From Sipunculus nudus (taxonomy: Eukaryota; Annelida; Sipuncula; Golfingiida; Sipunculidae), in assembly GCA_026874595.1 (NCBI GenBank), contig CM049317.1, positions 32,538,901-32,602,900 of the forward strand: 64,000 nucleotides of DNA, read 5' to 3'. Positions 1 through 12,035 of this stretch are shown here, in pieces. Within the stretch, counting starts at the first letter, position 1. Each line of letters begins with the position of its first letter. The notes under the pieces were generated by a model. That model had not been told where the DNA came from, did no database searches, and was given only the letters and a program-made list of their open reading frames with translations. Position numbers and translations under genes: made by a program.

Positions 1-545
1 AGCCGGACGCGTGGTGGTAGTGAATTTTTGGACGATCAATTATACAAATGAGTCAAGGAAGAAATGCTTAGGAAATTAATGTATTAACAATTTATAAAGA
101 CAATGGCAGTTTTCAATAATGTAGACCACAGGGGTGTGGGGTAGGAATTGTTGTGTATTATTTTATTCCTTAAATATCATTATGTCATTAGCTTGTACCC
201 CCCCCCCCCCCAAAAAAAAAAAAAAAAAAAAATTAATTTCAAGTAATTAACAGATCATGCACATTAATAAGAGTATTTGTAAGCGTCGTCTATCAATGAT
301 GCTAAAACTTAAACTGACATTTAATGATCATTATCTTAACGAGAAGAATGACCTATATCCAAGAACAAACACTTTCAAAACTAGAATATAGGCAAGCGAC
401 TGCAAGTATCTGTGGAAACAGGGAAGTATGGATACAGTGATTGATGTCTCCTGACGTGAAAGCCGTACCAAATTAGTGGTATCAGAGTTGTCCTAGTAAC
501 CAAAGACACAGGGATGAACGATAAAAGTATAAAAAGAGTGTATGT
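1..545. other. unassigned sequence
   Basis: No gene, repeat family or RNA is recognised. It contains a poly(C) run followed by a poly(A) run near 198-231. Short open frames here have no domain or splice support. Confidence 0.5.
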
Positions 546-770
546 GAAAATGAGACCCAGAAGCGGATCCGGGGATTGGGGGGGGGGGGGGTGTGCACGG
601 CCCCCCCCCCCCCCCAAATTTTTTTTGTCAACCACAGCAACCCTTTCTTTAAGGATTCAGACAAATTCTTGAAGGCTGAACCTCCCTTCCCGGACCTGGG
701 GACCTTTTCATTAGGCCGCCTGGGCTGGACTCCTTTTCCTAGTTCCTGGATCCGCCCTTTTGGAACACCC
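546..770. mobile_element. dispersed repeat with GCGGATCC/GGATCCGC ends
   Basis: The segment is bounded by inverted short motifs (AAGCGGATCC near 560 and GGATCCGCCCTTTT near 748). A related copy lies at 22457-22690: both share a core of the form AGGGC-GAT-CAGGA-TTAGGAAA-GG when read in the same sense. Non-autonomous transposon or repeat of unknown family. Inference from two copies and terminal symmetry; no target duplication identified. Confidence 0.45.
578..615. repeat. G14 / C15 palindromic homopolymer hairpin
   Basis: A run of 14 G, then TGTGCACGG, then a run of 15 C. The two runs are perfectly complementary around the palindrome GTGCAC, so the DNA can fold as a GC-only hairpin. Either strand could also form quadruplex or i-motif structures. 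Run length may be imprecise because homopolymers are error-prone. Confidence 0.8.
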
Positions 771-3418
771 CTAAGACAAATGCATTAAGTTATTGTACAA
801 AAATGCGATTGAATGTAGAGCCACATGTGAAAACTGCACAACAATTTAGGCGGATAAGTCAATTCACTCCGATGATATGCGCGATTTGTATGCTATCTGA
901 GATACGATAGATTGTATGGCCTTATGGGTTTGGTCTTAGTAGTGTAATCGTGTCCAGCTTCCAGTTACCATGCTATTTATTCTTATCATGAGTTTTATAT
1001 ACAGATCTAAAAGGAACTGCTCTTTAAAAAGGTGAAATGGCTTAATCACAAACGGGAGCTTTATAATGTAAAAAGGATGGCTTTTATATTTGCATAAGGA
1101 ATACGTTCATGCCATTATCTAATTTATCTTTGCCGTAATTTAGTGTATGTGCCCTGTGAGATAATGCCGGTGTTTGCAAACAAATTAAGATTTATGCAAT
1201 CGGATATACCGCATGCAGGGATTTCCCTGTGGTCGGTTGATAACATCACTAGTTCAATGCATCTCCTAACAATTTTTGTCTCTGGCGGTTGCAACAGGTA
1301 AATCCCATAGCCCATTGTCATAAAAGGACTGTCCTCAGGCCACTGAATCCACTTCATGACTAGTATTTTGAGAATCCTTCATTATTTATTGCTCCCGCTA
1401 CTTAAAGACTCCTTTTAACAGTATAAGTAGTTGAAGCATGGCTGTTAAATGTTAAATATTTCATCGATGTTCCGTCACGACGGCTCATTAAATGTATATA
1501 TATATTGTCGCATTTTAAACGTAAAGTTAAAATTTCGTTTCATCAGAATAGATTGCCACAGTGCGTACTATTTTCTATTTCTGTTTCAGTAATGCTTAAC
1601 CTGTTCCGATGAGTTTGTAGGGTTTTTTATCCTATATGTCTGTTATATATTATGTTGTCCCTGTTTGTATTCTTCTTTATTTGTCTGCGTACAGGACTTT
1701 GGAAGAAATTGTTTAGAGAAATGGGTCTTTAGGAAAGAAATATTGAATTTTGGAGAAAGCCCGTAGTCAGCGGAGGCATGCGGTCACTGAGTGCTCTTAC
1801 TTTTTTTCGCGGTGCCAAGTATTTGGGTCATTTTATTTCACCCTTCTATATCTGACCATTGTTCTTTTCCTCACACGAACCGTGTCTGTCAAATGATAGA
1901 ATATTCTATAAAGCGGTTCTCTAATGGTTCTCAAGAAACGAACGATGAACCACGATGACAACTTAGTATCCAGGAAACTGTTTCGGCGGATACAATGTAC
2001 ATATCAAATGTGACTGTAGGTGAAAAATAAAAGCCACGTGATGTGAAAAACATAGGTTAAAACATTTGAATTAATAGCGTTTAAAACCGAGCCAAAATAT
2101 CGTAAGGGTTCCTTATAAACTTTGCGAAAAGACAAAGTCACGAAGGTTGCTCACATTAAATCCAGTGTCGATCCGATGTGGGATCAGGTTATTTCAGAGA
2201 AATGCACAACTTATATCAGCCTGGGGGACTTTCTTTATAGTTGGCCTACATGAGCTGATAATGGGGTGTTTCTTAACCATCTACACATATATTCAGACCT
2301 CCTTCTGGTTCCCACTTCCTACATTTAGATTTTCCTCGGAGTTGAATGTGGATAGATCTTGATCCTGTTTAAGATATCATTGTTATTAATGGTTTGATAT
2401 AACCTCAGTTTAGTAGGCAGCCACCATAAATAGACTGCGCATATGGCCGCAAACTGCCGCCCTTAACAAATACTTTATCGGCAATGTCTAAAGTTAAGAA
2501 CGATATGCCAAAACAAAGAACTTAGACAGGTATTCATGTATGTGCTCTCGTTATTGATATTGATTTTTTGTTAAGAAAAAATAGTTATTGTGTGGTAAAG
2601 CGAATTCGAGTTCATGGCTGTACATGATGCCAGTAATGCGTATCTTGATGAGTGTCCGAGGAACAGTGTGTGTATACATTTTATAAAACATTCCTTGTCG
2701 CTATGGATCTGTTTAATTTAATAAATTTACAGAAAAAAAGACACATAAACTTGGAAAGAGACCCGCAAAAATAATTTCTACTATATTTGGTGGTGCTAAA
2801 ACTAAATAGGACTTAGAAACAAGACTAACTTTATTACAATGATTAAAATGTTTGAGTTCGCATATACTAGAAAGTGACAGAGGTGACAATATTCAAGTAA
2901 ATGTAAACATATCTTGATGATTGAGGTTTCAAGAATAAACTTTCAAGATGCCCACCTATCTTCGTTTATATTCAACTAGGAATAACATCTACCACAAGTG
3001 GGTATGTTGATAGCTGGTTCAGACAAGTTAAATGACAGTAATACCGAAGTGGCGGGGAGGTCGCTCAGAATACAGCGCAGTCATCTAACGCGATTAGAAA
3101 CATAAGAGCTCCGTCAGATGCCGTCCATATTTATGAGAGACATGGGAGGACTTTGGTTTCATCTTAAAACGAGGTAGACTGGCGTTTAAATCCCGTGGCG
3201 TTTTATAATTAGGAGGCTAATTGAAAGGGGCTGATGGCGTCGTTAATTCACACGAATCCTGATGAATAAATGTATATGTATCTAACATGAATATATCTAA
3301 TTATAACATGTAGATCAGACTTTCCTGTGCTACTTCCTGGTTTATTTTTTCATTAATCCCATCTTCTCACTATTGGTTATATTTTCCTGATTAATGTTGT
3401 GATGCCTAACACATCACG

Positions 3419-3426
<8 letters not shown>
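771..3426. other. unassigned AT-rich sequence
   Basis: I see no coding exon with splice support, no tRNA and no clear repeat family. The small open frames at 1124-1357 and 2147-2362 look like chance. Confidence 0.45.

Positions 3427-3474
<48 letters not shown>
3427..3474. repeat. (CT)n microsatellite
   Basis: Nearly perfect CT dinucleotide run of about 24 units. Confidence 0.95.
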
Positions 3475-3477
<3 letters not shown>

Positions 3478-4617
3478 TTGATGTTACTGTGTTAGCCATC
3501 ATAACGCACTCATGAAATTACCTGAAGGTCAAATTTACATTTCCAGATTCATATACAAATCAACCGCTATCCTATAAATTTGCCAGTCATCTACAGAAAA
3601 TCATAAAGGTTTATTTGTTTTCTAAAAAGGTTCAGTATCACATCCTGTAAGTCTGCGGGATTATGTGCCAAACTCTCTGTTCTTTCTGACAGTTGCATAC
3701 AGAATTATCATTGCCCATACCTTGTGAAATCTATCATCTGCTTAAAAATTTATTTTTAACATGTGAAGAAGAGACAGAAAGAATTCTAAGAAGCAATGTT
3801 TTTATTCCCATCATAGTCAATATTTTCCTTTTCGATGGATATATTGAATTTGGAGAATTATTAAATAGGACATTTTTATTGGGGTTAAGTACACGTCTCA
3901 TAAACAGAACAACAAGGTAATGAGGTTTTTTTTCTTAAATATAACCGGAGACATGTAAGTCATTTTCTGGTGGTCTTAGGGCACAAATACGATTTAGCTA
4001 GGCAGAGTATGTCTTTAAAAAGACTCACTTATCATCCCTTCTTACGTCATTTTAGAAAAAATAAGATCAATTAAAAACAGAGTACAAACATACACAAATT
4101 TGAAGATGGATAATGTTTTCCCCTTTACATTTTGCATCGGGGTGGATAAATTCCTATTTGCGTCAGGCTCCATAGACCGTGTAGCAAAGATATACCGTCC
4201 CCAGGCTAGTTTCGAATAAAAGTGCCATTAACATTACCTATTATAGGCTAGCGCTTCACTATGTGTTGGGGAGGGTGGGGGGGGACCTATTTTATGAATA
4301 AACTTAATTGAATATATGCATTACCTGTTATTGATCTTACTGTCTTTTTATCAGGCTTTACAACTGATATCTCATAATAAGAAAATCGTATCAAACTATC
4401 AACTCCTACTTTATTATCCTTAGTTTAAACATTCTCTAGATTTCATATCCTTGGGTCACACCTACTGTCTTACTATTGAATGCCATTTATATTTATTTAT
4501 TCTAAAATAAATTCATTCTAAATACCCTTGTATTTTGTATACTTGTGTAATGGAAATTGTTTGAGTAGATCAAAATATACTGAAATGTAGTCTCTTTTTG
4601 TGGTTGCAAATGCCTAT
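3475..4617. other. unassigned sequence
   Basis: Nothing recognised. The 75-codon frame at 3693-3920 has no motif or splice support. Confidence 0.45.
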
Positions 4618-4772
4618 TGTTACGGGGGACATAAACGCGGACCGAACTGTCTCGCTAGTGAACCATGCATTTCTAGCAAAGCGGTTGGTACGCCGGACTT
4701 GTGCGCCACCAACATGGGTTCGAATCCCGGATCGGCCCATGGTTTTCCCCGGTGCAATTTTTCTTCGTAACA
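4618..4772 (+). repeat. 5' LTR of the TRIM, with tRNA-like boxes
   Basis: Contains TAGCAAAGCGGTTGG, resembling a pol III A box, and GGGTTCGAATCCC, a good B box with T-arm-like pairing. The 5' acceptor strand expected of a tRNA is missing, and GTTGGT...ACCAAC would form a different hairpin, so this is not a functional tRNA gene. Confidence 0.7.
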
Positions 4773-4775
4773 AAA

Positions 4776-4788
4776 TGGGGGCTCGTCC
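4776..4788 (+). promoter_or_regulatory. primer-binding site, tRNA-Pro type
   Basis: TGGGGGCTCGTCC is the complement of the 13 terminal nucleotides of eukaryotic tRNA-Pro with its CCA end. It lies 3 bases past the LTR end. Confidence 0.7.
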
Positions 4789-4891
4789 AACGTGAGGGTA
4801 AACTTTGTGGCCCAGGGAATAAGCTCACCAAAGTGTGACTCCTGGGATAATTAGTCTTGTTTTATTGACAGAACGCTCTTAAGAGGGGGTG

Positions 4892-5041
4892 TGTTACGGG
4901 GTGACATAAAGGCGGACCGAACTTCTAGTGAAGCATGCATTTCTAGGGAAGCGGTTGGTACGCCGGACTTGTGCCCCACCAACATGGGTTCGAATCCCGG
5001 ATCGGCCTAGTGTTTTTCCATGAGCAATTTTCTTCGTAACA
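4892..5041 (+). repeat. 3' LTR of the TRIM
   Basis: Direct repeat of 4618-4772 with substitutions and small deletions. The B-box segment is identical between the LTRs. The first base differing in the A-box area is in TAGGGAAGCGG. Confidence 0.75.
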
Positions 5042-6154
5042 CTTTAAACAATACCTAACCTTCATCCGACCAGTTAATCTGACAGACGCTTTACGGGCCA
5101 TTCCAAATTAACCTATTTTAATGACTAAACTGTCTTTCCGTCAAAATCGTCTGGACCTTTCCCAAAGCTGCTATCCCATATACCCGCTGACGGCGGATGC
5201 CTGCGCTCTTGTCACAATATGAGTTAATCTGATTTAGATATCCTTATGTCTGAGGATATTCGAATGTCTTGGTTCTACAAGCCTGGGCAACCAAAGCACA
5301 AAAATACACTGTAATAGATATAATTTTCACTTGAAGGCGAATTTAAAAATTGCATGAAACATAAGCGAGTTGGCTATTTAAATATTCAGAATTATCAGCT
5401 CTAGACGGCCTGGCCTCTTGACGGCCGAGCTGATCGCCCCCTTACCGGCACGAGTGATTCAGTATACTAGTACTAGTATACTAGTATACCCGCAACAAAT
5501 ATTATTTTGACCATACAAATTTAATCAGCACCCGTTAAGGTTTAAAATGTTCACAGAAACTAAGTTGCCATCATTTAAGGTAAGGATTAACTTTATTTTT
5601 TTATATATAAGAATTGAATTTTTCATGGATGGCAGTCAAAGGGACATGGTTACAATACAGACACATTTAAAGCTGCTTAAGTTTCACTGTAATTGCACCC
5701 AAATGAAAGGATGAAAAATTATAGCACACTATTAATTAATGATTGTATTAATATTCCAGAGAGCTTTTGACGAAAAAGTCTTATCAAGGAAATATTACCA
5801 ACTGATCAAATTTATTTCGTTCAAATTTATTTACCTATATTTACTAGGCGGAGAGTGTATATTTGTATAGCATTTAACATTGAATAAACAATTTGTTATA
5901 GGATGTACATAGTATATAAACCGTTTTCAAACGACCTCTGTCGTTTACACATTTTTTGCAACATATTAAAAACTTTTGAGACAAGAAATGTTAGACAAAT
6001 ACGCAACAAATGTTACATACTTGTTATAAAAGGTATACATGGACTTTATTGGTAATCGTAACCTACGGTTTAGGTGTTCACCATTAATGATGTATTCATA
6101 GCATACGTTCCTCATAGCTGTATTCATTACTGTACAACTAAGGGTTTTAACCAT
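5042..6154. other. unassigned sequence with a short shared motif near 5190
   Basis: Mostly unassigned. GCCTGCGCTCTTGTC near 5200 is shared with the right border of the large minisatellite near 37168, preceded in both by GA-GGCGGA-; this suggests a fragment of a common dispersed repeat. Confidence 0.35.
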
Positions 6155-6287
6155 TATATATATATATATCTTTATTCGTACCAAGGTACACACAAATTGT
6201 GTTAATATAAACAGAAAAGAAGTGCTGTAAATGTACTCACAAATAATATAAATAAAGTAATAACTAAATGACACAAGGAACAATTAT

Positions 6288-6686
6288 CTATGCTACAGCA
6301 TCGCAAGTAGACAGATAGTTAATGATTTCAAATAATTCATCATAAGAGCATCCATCTAACTCCATCTGACCGTCTCGACAATTTATCAGTTCTTTCAGAA
6401 ACTGAACGTTGTTATTCACACGTATAACTCTAGATTTCAAGTTATTCCTCTCCACATATCTAATATTAGCTCCTATGAATCCAGAACAGTCGTACTGCGC
6501 TCTCTGTGCAATAAAATTTACTACAGAATTCTTTACACATGACACATTGGCATACATGTTTAAAAACCGTTTCTGGAGTATATCAGCAATTGGTTTAAGG
6601 CCGCTAATCCCGTACACAATATCTGTATGTGAACTTCTGGGAAGTCCCCATACTCTACGTATAGCCATTCTGTACTTTGTGGACAT
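6288..6686 (-). pseudogene. LINE ORF2 C-terminal fragment
   Basis: Contains KYRMAIRRVWGLPRSSHT, the conserved YR.A.R..W.LP..SHT region found after the reverse transcriptase in jockey/CR1-type ORF2 proteins. It ends at a stop at 6288. About 110 bases of degenerate sequence with stops separate it from the palm fragment. Confidence 0.75.
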
Positions 6687-6799
6687 ACGTTCTATTGACT
6701 TGTTATTAAGACACCACGTTTAAAATCCGTAAAAAGAACAACAAAAATTGTGGAAAAGTACATTCAAAGAAACAGAACAAAGAGTACCGAAATTCGCCA

Positions 6800-7285
6800 T
6801 CAACTTATTAACCGTGAATATAAAATCACCTCTTTTTTAAATATATCTACGTCATCAGTTAAAACATTATTCAAATATACACCCAAATGACGAACATTTT
6901 CCTTCCATTTCAATTTGATATTATTTAACTCGAGTTCGGGACATGAACATGGTTTCCTGCTGAATATTACACAAGTAGTCTTTTTGGCATTATATGTCAC
7001 TTTGAATTCCTGGCCAAATTCTTCGCAAATTTTAATCATTTCTTGTAATCCATTCCGGGATGGACTTAAGAGTGTAACATCGTCCGCATATACAACAGCT
7101 CCCGCAAAATGACTTCCAGCATAACATCCTATACCCTTTTCCTTCAATCTGCCCACCAGTACATCCATGTAAACACTAAAGAGCAGCGGGGATAATATAC
7201 CACCTTGTCTCAATCCGTTGGACACAGAAAAGTAATTTGAAAGCTTGCTTTTCCATCTCACACATACTTTTTGTCTCATATACAT
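6800..7285 (-). pseudogene. LINE reverse transcriptase palm fragment
   Basis: About 161 codons with GLRQGGILSPLLFSVYMD (motif for template/primer contacts, normally NGV.QGG.LSP) and VVYADDVTLLSPS, carrying the catalytic YADD box. It continues the domain of the upstream fragment after a frameshift. The catalytic residues are still present, but the frame ends early in a stop. Confidence 0.88.
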
Positions 7286-8682
7286 ATCAAGTAACAGTCG
7301 AATGATGATAGCAGGTACTTTCTACGATAAAGGAGGTTAAATAATTTACCAAAATGAATTTTGTCAAAAGCTTTAGAAGCGTCTAGTAAACAACAGTATA
7401 CTTTGGAACCACGAGACATGTAGTTTGCAGCAATATCCTTTAACACAGACGTACACATAATAGTGGAATGTTGCTTTTTGAAAGCAAACTGTAGATTTGA
7501 TGTCTCAAGTTGTTTACGGCATCGTTGAAGGATAACAATTTCAAACAGTTTACAAATACTACTGCACAACGAGATACCTACAGGATCCTTTGGTATCGAC
7601 AAAATAACAGATTCAAGTAGATAATTGGGTGTAAACCCATGTAAAAGCATCGAATTAAACAGAAGTGACAATAACACAAATAACTGATGAGAACCATGAA
7701 TGATATGATCAGAAGACAGACCCTTATTTCCATCACCTTTTCCTGATTTTAAAAGCTTGGCTGCCTGTTTTACATGATCTACGTATATGGCACAGGTCTC
7801 ATGGCAATGCGATATCAATCTGGATGTTTGTTGTCTAATACAGGCTATTTCATCATAATTAGTCACAACACTGTTATACAAGTTACAATATTTAGTCTTA
7901 AAACACTGGACAATATCATCATCTTTGCACTGATAATCAATAATATTCGGAAGTATTTTATTTGATATTTTCATCTTCTTAAGCTCACCCCAGAAGTCTC
8001 TCTTGTTATTAAAGCAAGCCAATTCGGACATACGACTTTTTCGTAACATGTTTTCATTTTTCTCCAAATATTTTATTTCCGTACGATATCGCGCCCTCGT
8101 TGCCTTACAAATATCCGCTACTAATCCGTTTTGTGGTCTGCCACACTGGATCCATATGGCATGCCAGAAAAGAGCTCTGTCCTTATGCGGCTTAACTAGC
8201 TCATTCCAGTAAGGTTTATTCTTACGAAATCTAGATTTCGTGCTGATACAACTCAGACCTGCAGTAATGCATTTGTTTGTAATATGTACACACAGCTCAT
8301 TTATTAATTGTTTGTGTTTTATATCATCGCACATCCTATCTTTACAGGTAATTACATCACGATATTGTGCACCTAGATCCCTTATGAGACTGTCAAGAGT
8401 GTTGCGATATGAATTAAGGTCTTCATTTGAAGCCTGAATCCAGTCCAATTTATTTACAACACTATCTGAATCTTTCATTGTATAGTTGTGAATGACCGCT
8501 TCCGCTTTTAATGACATTATGACAGGTTTGTGAAATGAACTATTCAATGCACAGTCAAGTATATTGACTGACACTATGCCATTATAAAGGTTTTCTGTAC
8601 ATAGAAAATTATCAATAGTAGAAGTACGTCCCTGGCAATCTTCATATGTAACATCTGAGGATAAATCGGCTCTCAATACCAC
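7276..8682 (-). pseudogene. LINE ORF2 fragment: endonuclease end and reverse transcriptase fingers
   Basis: About 468 codons. The start has a TSTIDNFL motif and a SSFHKPV motif, typical of the endonuclease C-terminus (S.IDY...; SDH.PV), with D replaced. After a linker of about 250 residues come the reverse transcriptase landmarks SSDHII, HGFTPN, SIPKD, FAFKKQHST and LLDASKAFD; the last holds the first catalytic aspartate. The frame then leaves the domain near 7285, where the palm continues in another frame. This is a non-functional copy. Confidence 0.85.
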
Positions 8683-9005
8683 CTGAAGACCTAAGGTACG
8701 ACAATACTCTCTGAGATATCTGGATTGCGCATTATTTCCCTGAATATCTGTATTCAGATCTCCCGCTATTATAATAGCTGTGGCCTAAATCTTTTCAATA
8801 AGACAATGGATATAATTAAGACATTCAACATATAACGGATTAACATCAACACTGGAATAGTTGTCACAGGGCAAATAGGCGCAAACTAATAACACAAGGG
8901 CTCCACTGTTTAACATCATAGTAGCCGCACAAATGCGCTTATGTTCACATAATGGGATTTACGCGGTTTCATATGCTTCTTTTCAAATGTCAACAGAATG
9001 ATGAA
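8683..9005 (-). pseudogene. LINE endonuclease fragment
   Basis: The minus-strand translation contains IIIAGDLNTD, matching the GDLN(T/S)D metal-binding motif of AP-type endonucleases, after an upstream stretch with VCAYLPCDNY, which resembles the (V)Y.P motif. An in-frame TAG at 8785-8787 separates the two. It reads on without a break into the 7276-8682 frame. Confidence 0.75.
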
Positions 9006-11139
9006 TTCCCGTTAAAGAATAGAATGATGTTCTAAGAAAAAAAAATCTACCTCACAGGGTTAACTCGAAATGACTTTTGTTTGGGTACTGCTCTTGTTTA
9101 ATTACCCTGTTGTGGCACAAGTCTATTTTACCAGACGTATCAAAACTTAATTTACATTTTTCAAGAAGCCCCTGCTGCATTTGTATTATTTGACTAACCA
9201 AATGTATGAAAATCATTTCCTCTGGATCATTTTCCGTTTTAGGAACAGGAAGATGTTGAAAGGGCGGTTATATTTAAAACATACAGACTCGCATTCGGCG
9301 GTCATTATACAGTAAATGTCACCTCAGAATCTACTGGGAAATCTGACCAATTTGCATCTTCACTCCAAATGCTCGAAGAGTTTGCTAATGTGAGCTCTTG
9401 CTTAAACATATTTTTTTTAAGAAAAGGGGGGGGGGGATGAAACGCAGAGGTAGATAACAGAGAGACCTTTTGAGAGTACCCAAATTAGGTTAATTATCGT
9501 TGTAACTCTTTTTCATTTACAGGATGTTCACTAAATTGCGTAAAATCTAAGAGAAAACTTCAGATAGGAGGGATTCCAGCATATTCAGGGTCAGACTGTG
9601 TGTGTGTGTGTGGGGGGGGGGGGGATTTTGAGTCGAATCAGCGTGAAGCCATTGTCATTGTCCCATCAATAGTTATATTTCTATCATATCTTTATCGCAC
9701 ACGCATAGAGTTTTTGTTTATACCATCGGCAAGAAGGAAAAAAGTTTTCAAAGACCCTACAGTTTACAAACATGATTTCCTACACTAAACTTACACTCCG
9801 TCAGAGAACCGTTGGTAACTACATTCTAATGTGTAGACACTTTTATTATATTTATAATATCAAGACATCCATACAAATAAAAAGAACCCTGCTTCAGTAA
9901 CTAAGTAAGACAAACACATTATGAAATCAGCTATAATTAACAGAAGAGGAATTTATATGTGATCGTATGTTTATGAACGCTAAATTGGTAGTAATTTGTT
10001 CAGGTTGTCAAACAAAGGGTAAGGACATGGTATTTTGGCATTGACTGACGTATTTTTAACCTAGTTTTAAGCGACCTAATATTTGTTTTGTTACGACTTG
10101 TCACAATATTTGAACCAGTACCCCATGTTTGCAATTTAAACGGTCAGTGCCTGGGGTATATTATTATTATCTTTACAGGGCGAGTAACGGTGAATGTCCC
10201 ACATAATTTATATGGAAACATTATCTCGACCGCCAAGGCCAAAAAAAAGTTAATACAAATAAAAGAAATAATTCTAAGATAACGATAATCTTCTCTTCCC
10301 CACACACTTTACAAAATCAGTCAAAGTAATCTGACGGGATCTGGGAGAGTCCGCTACAGACAGCGTATACCTTGATCATTGATCATTATTGTTTGGCAGA
10401 CAGACCGCCTATGTCGCCTGCTGACCGCGGGGGTGGGGGGTGGGGGTTGGTGTTTAATTTGTCCCAACTCTTACTTGACAGGAATATACACCTATAAAGT
10501 ATTGAGGAGACGTGGTATATATTTCTAAATAGTATAAATCAAATCCCGCGATAGTAGAGACCGCTTCTATACACCATAATTTTTTAACAGATTTGTGAAG
10601 GGTTCGTGTGATCACGATCAGTACAGCTGTAATACAATTATCTGTTTATTCTGTTTTGTGAAAAGAACTTACAATAACTGCAATTATTTGATTTGTGCTG
10701 AAGAAAAAAATAACAATAACTAATATCAGAGATATAAATATATGATATATTAAATTACGGAAAAAACATGTTTTCACCCTAAGAGGAAGGATGATATTCT
10801 GTCCGTTTATGAAAGGACATTCCCACACTGAAAGATAACAGCACCTTAACGGCTTCTTCAAGGTCTCATTTAAAGTTCTCTGCTTTAGCGCTGACCCCCT
10901 TGACTCCCTTATTTCACACGGCCGTCTGGCAGACGGGAAAAAAACAACTGGTCTGGTGGAAGATATATACGAAATAAGTCCTTAGACAGGAGCTTCCAGG
11001 TTAACGGTGTATTAAAATTTATCCATCGATAATGCTTTGCCGATAAAGAACCAGCACTTATGCCTTTGTTAACATTGTATATTCACAAAAAAAGGGTATC
11101 TTTATGGTATTAATGAAGTTACAATATAAAACGTGTAAA
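9006..11139. other. unassigned sequence with short homopolymers
   Basis: Nothing recognised apart from G runs near 9425 and 9611, a GT run at 9598-9612, and GGGGGT-type runs near 10429-10447. Confidence 0.4.
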
Positions 11140-11335
11140 AGAAATATTCCATGACCGAAAGACATAACTCAGTACCAGCTCTTATCACGAAATAAATTCG
11201 ACCAAGAGCCGCAAATTAGTTATACAGTTTGCCGCGATGTGGCAGTAACTACCTAAGCGTTGCGTCACAGGGAGAGGGTATTTGATGGCTCTGCAGCAGG
11301 AGAATTAAGGCTTAACCATTGTATCGACCAAGGAC
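11140..11335 (+). repeat. dispersed module, partial copy 1
   Basis: Shares AATTAGTTAT, TTGCCGCG-TG and GCAGTA followed by GCGACACAG/GCGTCACAG and GATGGCTCTG-like segments with 28424-28500 and 57500-57580. Only the right end of the module is present and no 49-bp repeats adjoin it. Confidence 0.6.
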
Positions 11336-11699
11336 AGTCAATGACGAGCAGCTTGCACTAAATCTTTGATACTGCCTTGAAGGTCATTCAGGAATAAAAC
11401 CTAATTATCCCAACAAGTGCACGAGTACCGATTAACCCTGACCAATCCCTACGCCCCAGCGCGTATATTTTATTCAGGAACCCATACCGAGCTATAAATC
11501 TTGTGAATGACCGATCTCTTATTACAAGTGCACCTAAGCGTATTGGGATTTGTTGAGCATCCTACTATAAATCTGAAAATTTGCTTCACAGTCGTTATGG
11601 TTTTAAGTAGAATATCGTTAAATCTTTTAAAGGAACTTAATATTTTTTTATATAATGCAATTATACATTTTATAAAATTAATCGATAATATTATTAAAA

Positions 11700-11702
11700 T
11701 GA

Positions 11703-11733
<31 letters not shown>

Positions 11734-11834
11734 GCCTTTCCCTCCTGCGCACCTGCTTTCTCTGATAATCATAAACGGTTTGTCATTTTTTTTTTTCGTT
11801 TCTCTTCTCTCTTCCCTCTATCTGTTTCCTTGGT

Positions 11835-11883
<49 letters not shown>

Positions 11884-11988
11884 TTCCAAACCATGTCTTT
11901 TTCTTCGTTTGTTGTACCGTTTGTCCAGATTTTTCCTTTCCTTTCTCTCTTATCTCTGTTTCCTTGGTGCTCTCTTGGTCTCTTTAGG

Positions 11989-12033
<45 letters not shown>
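11700..12033. repeat. (CT)n-rich region with a duplicated segment
   Basis: Three CT dinucleotide runs (about 11711-11733, 11838-11879 and 11994-12033). The words CTGTTTCCTTGGTGCTCTCT occur before two of them, so the tract arose partly by duplication of about 140 bases. The long Leu/Ser and Arg/Glu open frames here are dinucleotide translations. Confidence 0.9.

Positions 12034-12035
<2 letters not shown>

Larger units (their letters stand above)
4618..5041 (+). mobile_element. miniature LTR retrotransposon (TRIM-like), 424 bp
   Basis: Two similar direct repeats (155 and 150 bp) both start TGTTACGGGG and end CTTCGTAACA, giving the TG...CA ends of LTRs. Three bases after the first repeat is TGGGGGCTCGTCC, which matches a primer-binding site for the 3' end of tRNA-Pro. 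Just before the second repeat is a purine tract (AAGAGGGGGTG). The internal part is only 119 bp and non-coding, so the element must depend on proteins from elsewhere, as TRIMs do. No 5-bp target duplication is evident (CCTAT against CTTTA), so it is old or recombined. Alternative reading: two tandem tRNA-related SINEs; the primer site and purine tract argue against that. Confidence 0.75.
6155..9005 (-). mobile_element. decayed non-LTR retrotransposon (LINE, jockey/CR1-like)
   Basis: Read on the minus strand it gives, in order, an AP-endonuclease C-terminal half, a reverse transcriptase, and the C-terminal region found in LINE ORF2 proteins. The frame is broken by a TAG at 8785-8787, a frameshift near 7280 and stops between 6690 and 6800, so it is inactive. 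A (TA)n run near 6157-6170 may be the 3' tail typical of CR1/L2-type elements. The 5' end is missing or unrecognisable beyond about 9005. Clade assignment within the LINEs is inference. Confidence 0.85.

Noticed and set aside
4660-4740. functional tRNA gene
   Set aside because: There is no 5' acceptor strand and no anticodon stem; the boxes lie in an LTR-like repeat present twice.
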